From: JBDTMT01 sp033764095
GTDB taxonomy: Bacteria; Desulfobacterota; Binatia; HRBIN30; CADEER01
Reading direction: 5' to 3'
Length of the DNA: 33,379 bases
Assembly: GCA_033764095.1 (NCBI GenBank)
Contig: JANRJF010000421.1
Coordinates: forward strand, 1 to 33,379
The translations under genes and the position numbers were made by a program. Positions 15,058-22,826 of this stretch are shown here, piece by piece. The notes under the pieces were generated by a model. That model saw only the letters and a list, made by a program, of their open reading frames with translations, was not told where the DNA came from and made no database searches. Positions within the stretch are counted from its first letter, which is position 1, and each line of letters starts with the position of its first letter.

Positions 15058-15972
15058 ATGACTCCAGTCATCATCGAAGCGGCGATCAACGGCATCGCCA
15101 ACAAGGCCCGCAATCCGCACGTGCCGTGCGCGCCGGAGGAGATCGCGGCGGACGCGCTGGCGTGCCTGGCGGCGGGGGCGGCGATCGTCCACAACCACAT
15201 CGACCAGGTCGGCGACGGCGCCTTCGCGGCGCAGCGCTATCTGGCCGGCTGGCGACCGGTGTTCGCGGCGCGGCCGGATGCGATCCTCTATCCGACCGTC
15301 GGCTTCGGTGCCGACGTCGTCGAGCGTTACGCGCACATACCGCTGCTCGCCGCGGCGTGTCCGATGCGGCAGAGCCTGTTCGATCCCGGCTCGGTCAACC
15401 TCGGCGGCCTCGGCGACGACGGCCTGCCCGGCGGCGCGGTCGATTTCGTCTACGCCAACCCGTTCAACGACGTGCGCCACATGGCGGCGCTGTGCGAGCA
15501 GCACCAGCTGGGGCCGAGCATCGCCATCTTCGAGCCCGGCTTCCTGCGCGTCGTGCTCGCCTACCATCGCGTCGGACGCCTGCCGCGCGGCGCCTTCGTG
15601 AAGCTCTACTTCGGCGGCGAGTGCGACTACCTGGGCGGCGGCCGGCGCGGCGTCAGCTTCGGCCTGCCGCCGACGGCGAAGGCGCTCGACGCCTACCTGG
15701 AGATGCTCGACGGCTGCGCCGTGCCGTGGGCGGTGGCGGTGGTCGGCGGCGACCTGCTCGCCAGCGAGGTCGCCCGCCTGGCGCTGGAGCGCGGCGGCCA
15801 CCTGCGCGTCGGGCTGGAGGACTACGCCGGCGCGCGCCAGCCGACCAACGTCGCGCTGGTCGAGGAAGCGGTGGCGCTCAGTCGGAGCGTCGGCCGGCCG
15901 ATCGCGACGTGTGCGGACGCCGCGGCACTACTTGGATTGAGCAGCGATGAGCGATTTGAGACCAAGCGATGA
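15058..15972 (+). CDS. BKACE (DUF849, 3-keto-5-aminohexanoate cleavage-like) enzyme
   Basis: A 304-residue protein of the beta-keto acid cleavage enzyme family, Zn2+-dependent enzymes that condense a beta-keto acid with acetyl-CoA and split the product. The start TPVIIEAAING matches the family N-terminus. The zinc pair is in IVHNHID (His45, His47), and the later HLRVGLEDY (Glu254) corresponds to the third ligand region. The substrate is not deducible. The ATG at 15058 is chosen over 15037 because the motif begins there and 15037 lies inside the palindrome. No Shine-Dalgarno is evident. The last residues (DERFETKR) and the TGA at 15970 lie within the next palindrome (15944-16040), so the C-terminus was reshaped by it. 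Confidence 0.9.
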   Translation: MTPVIIEAAINGIANKARNPHVPCAPEEIAADALACLAAGAAIVHNHIDQVGDGAFAAQRYLAGWRPVFAARPDAILYPTVGFGADVVERYAHIPLLAAACPMRQSLFDPGSVNLGGLGDDGLPGGAVDFVYANPFNDVRHMAALCEQHQLGPSIAIFEPGFLRVVLAYHRVGRLPRGAFVKLYFGGECDYLGGGRRGVSFGLPPTAKALDAYLEMLDGCAVPWAVAVVGGDLLASEVARLALERGGHLRVGLEDYAGARQPTNVALVEEAVALSRSVGRPIATCADAAALLGLSSDERFETKR

Positions 15973-16040
15973 GCGATGAGTGACGAGCGATGAGTGGTTG
16001 AACTCGCGTCCGCGCACTCATCGCTCATCGCTCATCGCTT
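15944..16040. repeat. Intergenic inverted repeat, GCGATGA-word class
   Basis: The left part (15944-15998) iterates a 7-nt GCGATGA word with interruptions (AAGCGATGAGCGATGAGTGA). The right arm (16015-16040) is CACTCATCGCTCATCGCTCA followed by TCGCTT, the inverse. The element spans the convergent stops of the BKACE gene, whose TGA it provides, and the copper-monooxygenase-like gene, whose stop lies 3 nt beyond it. Confidence 0.9.
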
Positions 16041-16042
16041 CC

Positions 16043-18619
16043 TCACTGTTGCTCCGGCGCTTCGTAGTAGCTGCCGAGCAGCAGGAACATCTCGTCGGCG
16101 GTGGTGACGCCGCCGTTCAGCGTGCAGGCGTCGCAGAAGCCGTCGTTGGCGCCGGGCGCCGAATCGCAGGAGCGGTTGCGCTCCTCGGCGCTGTTGCCGC
16201 TGCACGGCTCCTTCGGCTTGCCCGCGGTGCAGTGCGTCGGCTTCGGGCAGGTCGAAGTGCCGAACGGGGTCAGCGGCGACTGCGAGGCCTTCTTCACCGT
16301 GTCGGGATCGGTGAAGCCGTTGTCGTAGAGGGCGCAGTAGGTCAGTGAGCGATTCGACTTGCCGCCCTGGAAGACCATCGGCGGGTTGAAGCGCAGGTGG
16401 ACCGGGTCGTTGTAGAGGAAGTTGGTGTAGATCAGGTTCTCGTTCGGGTCGCGGCCCTGTGGATCGGTGCAGGTGGCGCCGGCGGCGCACTGGCGCGGGT
16501 CGAGCGGATCGCAGGCGGTGACGCCGTCGCCGTTGCAGGTGAAGGCGCCGCGGAAGGTGCGCCAGCGCTTGCCGCGCGAGTGCATGTGCGAGTTGAGCTC
16601 GAACAGGTTCGACGAGAGGTTGTTGCGGAAGGTCTTGATGGCGCAGACCTCCTGCTGCTGGAAGGCCGGCACCGACATCTTGAAGATCGGACCGAGCTCG
16701 AACAGGCCGTTGGCGAAGTACTGGCGCTCCTCCGGCTTGGCGAAGGTGAAGTTGAGCCACGCCTGCAGGTCGCCGGCCTGATCGGTGAGGTTGAAGGCGT
16801 GTGAGTTCCACAGCAGCATGCCCTTCAGCGGGATGCAGCGGTAGGCGCCGGTGGGGAACTCGCCGTAGAAGTTGGGCTGCTGGGCGCCGGTGAACTGGAT
16901 GCTGTTCTGGGTCGGATCGGGCGGACCGAAGCCCGAGCACGTCACCTGGACGCGCGGGTCGGTGGAGCACTCGTAGCCCTCGCCGCAGAAGCCGACGTCG
17001 GTGGGCGTGCAGGCTTCGCCCTTCTTCGGACCGGCGGAGCACTTGAACGCGCCCCAGCTCGGGTCGTCCGGCCCATAGCTGCCGATGTACAGGCTGACGA
17101 TCAGGTGGTGGCTGAGCGGATCCTGGCGCAGCTGCTCGGTGTTGTAGCAGAAGGTGTCGCCGGGGCCGCGCAACTCCTCCGGCACCTGGTCGGTGACGTC
17201 GTAGTAGCTGGCGAAGCACACCTCGTGCTCGGCCTTCGCGTCCACCTGCCAGTGCGGCATGTGCAGCTGCACGCCTTCGCCGGCCGGCGGCGGCGGCAGC
17301 GGCTTGATCTCGATCGGCTTCGGCTCCGGCGTGCAGGCGTCGAGCAGATCGCCGACGCCCGGCACCGAGGCGGTCTCCGAGGCGGCGTTGTAGATCCACA
17401 GGCGCAGCGCCTCGAGCTCGTCGGCGCTGAGCGCGTCGCCGATGCTCGGCATCGGCGCGCCGACGCCGGTCTCGCTCGACGGGTACTGGTCGGGCAGCGT
17501 CTTGGCAGCGAGCTTGAGCCACAGCACACTGCGCTGCGGCGCGCCCGGCTCGATGCGGGAGCGCGACGGATCGACCGACGACGGCTGGTCGATGGTGCTG
17601 GCCAAGGCGGCGCCGGCGCGCAGGTCGAGGCCGCCCTGCTTGGCGGCGCCGTGACAGGCGTCGTTGGTGCAGCCGTGGTTCTCGAAGATCGCCTTCTGGA
17701 TCAGCGCGTAGGTGGTGGGGAAGGCGTCGCACTCCGAGGCCAGGCAGTCGCCGCGGCAGCCGTCGCCCTCGAAGTCATTGCCGTCGTCGCACTCCTCGCC
17801 CTGCTCCTGCACGCCGTTGCCGCACTCGGCGGGCGGGCAGACGATGGCGTCCTGGACGTAGACGAAGCCGGCCATGCAGCCCGACTGCTGGGCGATCTCG
17901 CTCAGATATTCGGCGGCGCTGCGCCCGTAGGTGTCGACGAAGTCGGCGTCCGAGCACACCGCGCCGATCTGCGCGGCGCTGCCGGCCTGGGCGCGGGCGA
18001 CGCGGGCATGCGCCCAGTCGACCAGGCGCTGCTTCTGCGGCGCGCTCAGCGACGTCGAGGCGGCGATGCGGTCGAGCGCCTGCTGCTGGGCGCGCATGGC
18101 GAAGCGCAGCAGGCGGGTGGACTCGACGGCGGTGGCGCGCACGCACGCGGAGGTGATCGGGTCGACGGCGGCGATCGAGCCGCCGACCATCACCGGGCCG
18201 AAGGCGGCGCTGCGCGTCGCGGTGTCGAGCTGGCGGCAGGCGTTGGTGACGTCGCGCTGCGCGTCGAACAGGTCGATGTACCCGAGGTTCTGCAGCTGGG
18301 TGCCGGTGCAGGCGCGCTCGAGCCGATCGAGTGCGCGCTGCTGCGCGTTGCTGACGGTGTCGGCGAGGGAGTCCTCGTCGCAGGTGCCGCCGGCGACGGC
18401 GCGGCTCAGGCAGGCGCTGCGGGCCGCCGCAACCTGGCTGATGCACAGGCTGGTCGCGCGGCTGATCATGCGCTGGCAGCGTGCCGTGTCGGCTGCGAAC
18501 CCACCCCAGAATTCCAGCTCCGCCGGCTGCCCGTGCGCGCCCGCCGAGCTGGCGGTCAGCCCTGCGAAAAGCGCGGCAAATCCAACGACTGCGACGACAC
18601 TGCGAGCCCGTTTCGACAT
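16043..18619 (-). CDS. Secreted copper type II monooxygenase-like protein with Cys-rich N-terminal region
   Basis: An 858-residue exported protein. A signal peptide (MSKRARSVVAVVGFAALFAG, cleaved near SAGAHG) is followed by a helical Cys-containing region (about 30-260), a CGNGVQEQGEECDDGN (DUF4215-type) repeat, and then CTNDACHGAAKQGGLDL (C317-X4-C322-H323), a cytochrome-like segment with a non-canonical CX4CH spacing. The C-terminal half resembles PHM/DBH-type ascorbate-dependent copper monooxygenases: HMPHWQV, SHHLIVSLY (His504-His505), LWNSHAFNL and LNSHMHSRGK (His678-X-His680), candidate Cu ligands. The GTTGCTGATG context with a GGGGG run supports the start at 18619 over 18676. The substrate is unknown. 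Confidence 0.85.
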   Translation of the reverse strand: MSKRARSVVAVVGFAALFAGLTASSAGAHGQPAELEFWGGFAADTARCQRMISRATSLCISQVAAARSACLSRAVAGGTCDEDSLADTVSNAQQRALDRLERACTGTQLQNLGYIDLFDAQRDVTNACRQLDTATRSAAFGPVMVGGSIAAVDPITSACVRATAVESTRLLRFAMRAQQQALDRIAASTSLSAPQKQRLVDWAHARVARAQAGSAAQIGAVCSDADFVDTYGRSAAEYLSEIAQQSGCMAGFVYVQDAIVCPPAECGNGVQEQGEECDDGNDFEGDGCRGDCLASECDAFPTTYALIQKAIFENHGCTNDACHGAAKQGGLDLRAGAALASTIDQPSSVDPSRSRIEPGAPQRSVLWLKLAAKTLPDQYPSSETGVGAPMPSIGDALSADELEALRLWIYNAASETASVPGVGDLLDACTPEPKPIEIKPLPPPPAGEGVQLHMPHWQVDAKAEHEVCFASYYDVTDQVPEELRGPGDTFCYNTEQLRQDPLSHHLIVSLYIGSYGPDDPSWGAFKCSAGPKKGEACTPTDVGFCGEGYECSTDPRVQVTCSGFGPPDPTQNSIQFTGAQQPNFYGEFPTGAYRCIPLKGMLLWNSHAFNLTDQAGDLQAWLNFTFAKPEERQYFANGLFELGPIFKMSVPAFQQQEVCAIKTFRNNLSSNLFELNSHMHSRGKRWRTFRGAFTCNGDGVTACDPLDPRQCAAGATCTDPQGRDPNENLIYTNFLYNDPVHLRFNPPMVFQGGKSNRSLTYCALYDNGFTDPDTVKKASQSPLTPFGTSTCPKPTHCTAGKPKEPCSGNSAEERNRSCDSAPGANDGFCDACTLNGGVTTADEMFLLLGSYYEAPEQQ

Positions 18620-18648
18620 CAGCAACCCCCAAAGGTACGGCAAGCCAG

Positions 18649-18676
18649 ACTTATCGGTACGTTTTGGGTGAGACAA
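18649..18676 (-). promoter_or_regulatory. Candidate sigma-70-like promoter of the copper-monooxygenase-like gene
   Basis: On the minus strand, TTGTCT (18676-18671) and ATAAGT (18654-18649) are separated by 16 nt, in the least GC-rich part of this spacer. A start of transcription would fall near 18642, giving a short leader to the ATG at 18619. The assignment rests on consensus resemblance only. Confidence 0.4.
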
Positions 18677-18686
18677 GCCGTCGCAC

Positions 18687-18719
18687 CTGAACGGTCGATT
18701 TCGGGGGGCTGAACGGTCG
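18687..18719. promoter_or_regulatory. 11-bp direct repeat, possible operator
   Basis: CTGAACGGTCG occurs twice, at 18687-18697 and 18709-18719. The copies are 22 nt apart, about two helical turns, and lie directly upstream of the candidate -35 box of the gene starting at 18619. The geometry suits an activator binding one face of DNA. No regulator gene is in the window. Confidence 0.4.
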
Positions 18720-18776
18720 CCGGGCTCTGCCCACGAATGCGGTTCGACCCCATCCCGACGGCGCCCGGGCGCCGGC

Positions 18777-18974
18777 TCAGCGGCGTCGCGGGCTGCCGAA
18801 CATGAGCAGGAGCCACAGGAAGAGAATGATGGCGCCCTGGAAGAGCTGCATCCCCTGGTTGGCCCAGGGGATCAGATAGGGCTCGGCCGCGATGAACAGG
18901 GCGACGGCGACGAAGACGACGGTGACGACGAGCCGCGGCGGCGCATCGCTCTCGCGGCGGGTGGCGGGGGGCAT
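18777..18974 (-). CDS. Small membrane protein, unknown function
   Basis: A 65-residue protein: a charged N-terminus (MPPATRRESDAPPR), then two hydrophobic segments (LVVTVVFVAVALFIAA and LFQGAIILFLWLLLMFG) and a basic end (SPRRR), so probably two membrane helices with both termini cytoplasmic. A strong Shine-Dalgarno GGAGG lies 7 nt before the ATG, which supports a real gene. It is transcribed in the same direction as the upstream P-type ATPase, 171 nt away, so it could be a partner, but nothing in it is recognisable as a family. Confidence 0.65.
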   Translation of the reverse strand: MPPATRRESDAPPRLVVTVVFVAVALFIAAEPYLIPWANQGMQLFQGAIILFLWLLLMFGSPRRR

Positions 18975-19018
18975 ACGGACCTCCAACGCGCGAACGCGAC
19001 TGCCGCCGCGCGTCGTGT

Positions 19019-19092
19019 GGAGTGGCGGCCCGACCACTCCGTGAAGTCCTGCGGTGGCGCCCATCGCCACCAACACCCGAGTTCCGGGGGTG
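19019..19092. other. Three consecutive short hairpins downstream of the ATPase gene
   Basis: GGAGTGG/CCACTCC (19019-19025 and 19034-19040), GGTGGCG/CGCCACC (19053-19059 and 19065-19071) and CACCC/GGGTG (19074-19078 and 19088-19092) form three adjacent perfect stems with loops of 8, 5 and 9 nt. They lie between the ATPase stop (19146) and the small membrane protein gene. They may act as an attenuator or processing structure. No T-run is present, so a classical terminator is not supported. Confidence 0.4.
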
Positions 19093-19145
19093 CTTATTCC
19101 GCAGTCGCAGGGCGGCTGCAAGTGCCGGCGGCCCGCCGCTGCAAG

Positions 19146-21749
19146 TCAGCGCGCCACGCGCGCAATCATCAGCTTGAGCAGCTCGAAGCCGATCAGCATG
19201 ACGGCGCCGGCGGCGGCGATCAGGGCGAGATCGCTGCTGCTCGGCGGCGCCAGCCGCAACAGGGTGCGCAGCGGCGCCAGCCACAGGATGGCGGCGAGAC
19301 CGACGGAGGCCGCGCCGAGCACCGTCCACAGGGCGCGATTGCGGCGGTCGAGCAGCGCCGCACCGGCGGCGCGGCTGCGGCTGGTGAGGATGAGCGCCAG
19401 ATTGGCGACGACGAGCGCGGCAAACGTGACGGTGCGCGCACGCTCGGCCGAGTAGCCGGCGGCGGTGACGGCGGCGAGCAGACCGCACAGGACGAGGAGC
19501 GCCAGGCCGCCCTGCAGCAGCGCGGTGGCGACGGCGCGCGCATCGAGCAGCCGCTCGCCGCTCGGGCGGGGCGGCCGGGACATCACGTCGGCCTCTTCCG
19601 GCTCGCTCTCGAAGGCGATGGAACAGGCCGGGTCGACGATCAGCTCGAGCAGCACGATGTGCAGCGGCAGCAGCACCAGCGGCCAGTCGAGCAGCACCGG
19701 GGCCAGGGCGACGCCGGCGATCGGCACATGGACGGCGACGACGTAGCGCATCGCCTTGCGGATGTTGTCGTAGATGCGCCGGCCGAGGCGGATGGCGCTG
19801 GCGATCGAGGCGAAGTCGTCGTCCATCAGCACCAGGTCCGCCGCTTCGCGCGCCACCTCCGTGCCGCGCCGCCCCATGGCGATGCCGATGGTCGCGGCGT
19901 GCAGCGCCGGCGCGTCGTTGACGCCGTCGCCGCTCATCGCCACCACCTCGCCGGCGGCGCCGAACGCCTGCACGATGCGCAGCTTCTGCTCGGGCGTGAC
20001 GCGCGCGAAGGCATCGACGCTGCCGATCCGTGCCGCCAACGCGGCGTCGTCGAGCGCGTCCAGCTCGGCGCCGGTCATGACCCGCGTTCCGAGCCCGAGG
20101 CCGGCCGCGATGGCGCGCGCCGTGGCCGGGTAGTCGCCGGTGATCATGACGACACGCAGGCCGGCGCGGCGGCAGGCGGCGACCGCCGCCGGCACCGTCT
20201 CGCGCACCGGGTCGGCCAAGCCGAGCAGGCCGAGGAACTCGAAGGCGAAATCATGCTGCTGCGGCGGCAGCGCCGCGGCGCGCACCTGCGCGGCGGCGAC
20301 CGCCAGGACGCGCAAGCCCTCGGCGGCCAGCGCGCCGACCGCGGCCTGGATGGCCTGCTGGCGGTCCGCCGGCAGGTGGCAGAGGTCGATGATCGCTTCC
20401 GGCGCCCCCTTGGCGGCCACCGCCCAGCGTCGCTCCGCCGCGGCGTCGCCGTCGCGCGGCGCGGCGTCGACCGACCGCCACACCTGCGACATCGCCAGCA
20501 GCTCGGGCGACAGCGGGTACTCGCGCGCCAGCGTCCAGGTGCGGTGCAGATGCTCGGTGTCGGACAGCGCGCGGGTGCAGAGCGCCTGAATGGCGTGCTC
20601 GGTCGGATCGAAGGACGTCTCACGACTGGCGAGCACGGCGAACTCGAGCACGCGATGCACCGATTCGGGCGCGGCCTCCGGCGCGCCGACCGGTGGATCC
20701 CAGCGCGTGCCGTCACCGAGCACCGCCGCCAGGCGCATGCGGTTCTCGGTCAGCGTGCCGGTCTTGTCGACGCACAGCACCGTCGTCGCGCCGAGCGCCT
20801 CGAGCGCCGGCATGCGCCGGATCAACACCCGGCGCCGCGCGATGCGCCAGGCGCCGAAGGCGAGAAACAAGGTCAGGATGACCGGGAATTCCTCGGGCAT
20901 GAGCGCCATCGCCAGCGCCAGGCCGGCGAGCGCGCCCTCCAGCCAGCTGCCGCGCGCCAGACCGTAGGCGGCGGCGACCAGCAGGCAGAGCAGCAGCCCG
21001 AGACCGCCGACGATGCGCACCACGCTCGCCACCTGGCGCTCGAGCGGCGTGTCGAGTTGCACCGCCGAGGCGAGTGAGCGCCCGATGCGCCCGACCTCGG
21101 TGCGCGCGCCGGTGGCGGCGACCCGCATCAGGGCCTGGCCGGCGACCACCAGCGTCGCCGCAAAGAGCCACGGCGTGTCGTCACCGCCGGGTCGCGCGCC
21201 CTCGGTCGGTGCGTCGTCGCGGCCGGCCGTCTTGCGCACCGGCACCGACTCGCCGGTGAGGATCGATTCGTCGAGCGCCAGGTGCGCGGTGGCGACGACG
21301 ACGCCGTCGGCCGGGACGCGGTCGCCCTCGACCAGCCGCACCAGGTCGCCGCGTACCAACCCACTCGCCGCGATGCTGCGTTCGACCCCGTCGCGCAGCA
21401 CGCGAGCGCGCGGGCTGGCCAACTCGCGCAGCGCCGCCAGGGCGCGCTCGGTGCGGCGCGTCTGGTACAGCGAGATGCCGATGATCACCAGCACCGACGC
21501 CAGCATGGCGAGCCCTTCCCCGCGATCGCCGAGCAGCAGATAGACCGAGCCGCAGGCGACGAGCAGCAGGATCATCGGCTCGCCGGCGCTCTCCAGCAGC
21601 AGCGCCCATGCGCCACCGCCGCGGCCGTGCGGCAGCTCGTTCGCCCCGTCGCGGCGCAGCCGCGCCTCGGCCTCGGCCTCGCTCAGCCCGCGCGGCGCCG
21701 GCGCATCGGCGGCGCCCGCCACGGCCTCACCCGCCATCGCCACGGGCAA
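19146..21749 (-). CDS. Cation-translocating P-type ATPase (P2-like)
   Basis: An 867-residue P-type ATPase pumping a cation across the inner membrane. Visible: an N-terminal cation-ATPase domain (GLSEAEAEARLRRDGANELP), actuator motif LTGES (165-168), M4 segment ALMPEEFPVILTLFLAFGAWR, phosphorylation site DKTGTLTEN (Asp328), nucleotide-domain KGAPE, MITGDYPATARAIA and hinge GDGVNDAP (607-614). The M6 stretch LHIVLLELIVDPACSIAFE is typical of a bacterial P2 subgroup; the ion may be Ca2+, Na+ or H+ and is not deducible here. There is no N-terminal heavy-metal domain and no CPC motif, so a copper pump is unlikely. A start at 21737 (MAGEAV) is an alternative. Confidence 0.95.
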   Translation of the reverse strand: MPVAMAGEAVAGAADAPAPRGLSEAEAEARLRRDGANELPHGRGGGAWALLLESAGEPMILLLVACGSVYLLLGDRGEGLAMLASVLVIIGISLYQTRRTERALAALRELASPRARVLRDGVERSIAASGLVRGDLVRLVEGDRVPADGVVVATAHLALDESILTGESVPVRKTAGRDDAPTEGARPGGDDTPWLFAATLVVAGQALMRVAATGARTEVGRIGRSLASAVQLDTPLERQVASVVRIVGGLGLLLCLLVAAAYGLARGSWLEGALAGLALAMALMPEEFPVILTLFLAFGAWRIARRRVLIRRMPALEALGATTVLCVDKTGTLTENRMRLAAVLGDGTRWDPPVGAPEAAPESVHRVLEFAVLASRETSFDPTEHAIQALCTRALSDTEHLHRTWTLAREYPLSPELLAMSQVWRSVDAAPRDGDAAAERRWAVAAKGAPEAIIDLCHLPADRQQAIQAAVGALAAEGLRVLAVAAAQVRAAALPPQQHDFAFEFLGLLGLADPVRETVPAAVAACRRAGLRVVMITGDYPATARAIAAGLGLGTRVMTGAELDALDDAALAARIGSVDAFARVTPEQKLRIVQAFGAAGEVVAMSGDGVNDAPALHAATIGIAMGRRGTEVAREAADLVLMDDDFASIASAIRLGRRIYDNIRKAMRYVVAVHVPIAGVALAPVLLDWPLVLLPLHIVLLELIVDPACSIAFESEPEEADVMSRPPRPSGERLLDARAVATALLQGGLALLVLCGLLAAVTAAGYSAERARTVTFAALVVANLALILTSRSRAAGAALLDRRNRALWTVLGAASVGLAAILWLAPLRTLLRLAPPSSSDLALIAAAGAVMLIGFELLKLMIARVAR

Positions 21750-21813
21750 CGCCGGCGTTCGCCGTACGCGGCGCGCGTGGTGTCGCGACGGGCCGCTCTG
21801 CTAGGGGCGGCGC

Positions 21814-22740
21814 GTGGTCGCCCCGTTCCTGCACGTGTTCCCGGACACCCGGCGCTTCGGCCGCGCGCTGGCGCGCGTCACCGGCTGGACGAGCGCCGCG
21901 GTGCGGGTGCACGCCTTCCCGGACGGCGAGACGGTGGTGACGGTGCGCCATCCGTCGCACGCCGAGGCGATCGTCGTCCGCTCGCTGCATGATCCGAATG
22001 CCAAGCTGTTCGAGGTCCTGCTGACTGCCGATGCGCTGCGCCGCGCCGGCGCACGGCGCCTGACGCTGATCGCGCCCTACCTCCCGTATATGCGCCAGGA
22101 TCGGGTCTTCAAACCCGGCGAGCCGATCTCGCAGCGCGTGCTGGGCGGGGTGCTGGGCGCGGCGTTCGATCGCGTGCTCACCGTCGAGGCGCACCTGCAT
22201 CGCGTCGCGCGGCTGGCCGAGGTGGTGCCGCGCGCGCGGGCGCGGTCGTTGTCGGCGGCGCCGGTGCTCGCCGCCTGGTTGGGCGCGCGGCGGCGCGACA
22301 CGGTGTTGGTCGGCCCCGATGCCGAGTCGGCGGCCTGGGTGCGTGCCGTGGCGCAGCGCGCCGGCATGCCGTGGGTGGTCGGCGACAAGCAGCGCGGCGG
22401 CGATCGCCGCGTCCGCCTGCGCGTGCCGGTGCTGCCGCCGGCGTCGCACGCCGTGCTGATCGACGACATCGTCAGCAGCGGTGCGACGCTCGCCGCCGCG
22501 GCGCGCGGGCTGCGGCGGCGCGGCATCGCCACCGTCGACGCCATCGCCGTGCACGCGCTGATCACGCCGGCGGCGCTCGCCCGCCTGCGGCGCGCCGGCA
22601 TCCGCCACCTCTGGTCGTGCGACACCGTGCCGCACCCGACCAACGCCATCTCAGTCGCACCGTTGTTCGTCGATGCGCTGGCGCGCCGCGGCGATCCCGC
22701 CGGCGCCGGCCAGACGCGCCCGGCGCGACGCGGCAGCTGA
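21814..22740 (+). CDS. prs: Ribose-phosphate pyrophosphokinase (PRPP synthetase)
   Basis: A 308-residue PRPP synthetase that transfers pyrophosphate from ATP to ribose-5-phosphate. Motifs: FPDGETVV, YLPYMRQDRVFKPGEPIS (ATP-binding RQDR), TVEAHLHRVARLAEV (replacing the DLHAxQ flag region), VLVGPDAESAAWV and the PRPP loop VLIDDIVSSGATL. The H-L-H-R form is that of a subgroup I know to sit next to thymidine/AMP-phosphorylase-family genes, and such a gene follows here after one patatin gene. It therefore may be a secondary synthetase rather than the housekeeping one. GTG start at 21814 with AGGGGCGG just upstream. It is divergent from the ATPase. Confidence 0.92.
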   Translation: MVAPFLHVFPDTRRFGRALARVTGWTSAAVRVHAFPDGETVVTVRHPSHAEAIVVRSLHDPNAKLFEVLLTADALRRAGARRLTLIAPYLPYMRQDRVFKPGEPISQRVLGGVLGAAFDRVLTVEAHLHRVARLAEVVPRARARSLSAAPVLAAWLGARRRDTVLVGPDAESAAWVRAVAQRAGMPWVVGDKQRGGDRRVRLRVPVLPPASHAVLIDDIVSSGATLAAAARGLRRRGIATVDAIAVHALITPAALARLRRAGIRHLWSCDTVPHPTNAISVAPLFVDALARRGDPAGAGQTRPARRGS

Positions 22741-22826
22741 CGACGTCGCCGCGTCCTCGATGGCGCCGTCGGGGCAGACCGCCGGCCGTCATTGCGCCGC
22801 GCGGCGCCGCCGTGATTGCATCGCGC

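Noticed and set aside
18759..18774. 16-bp self-palindrome CGGCGCCCGGGCGCCG as a terminator of the small membrane-protein gene
   Set aside because: It has no loop beyond the palindrome centre, no T-run, and touches the stop codon; it could be chance in this composition.
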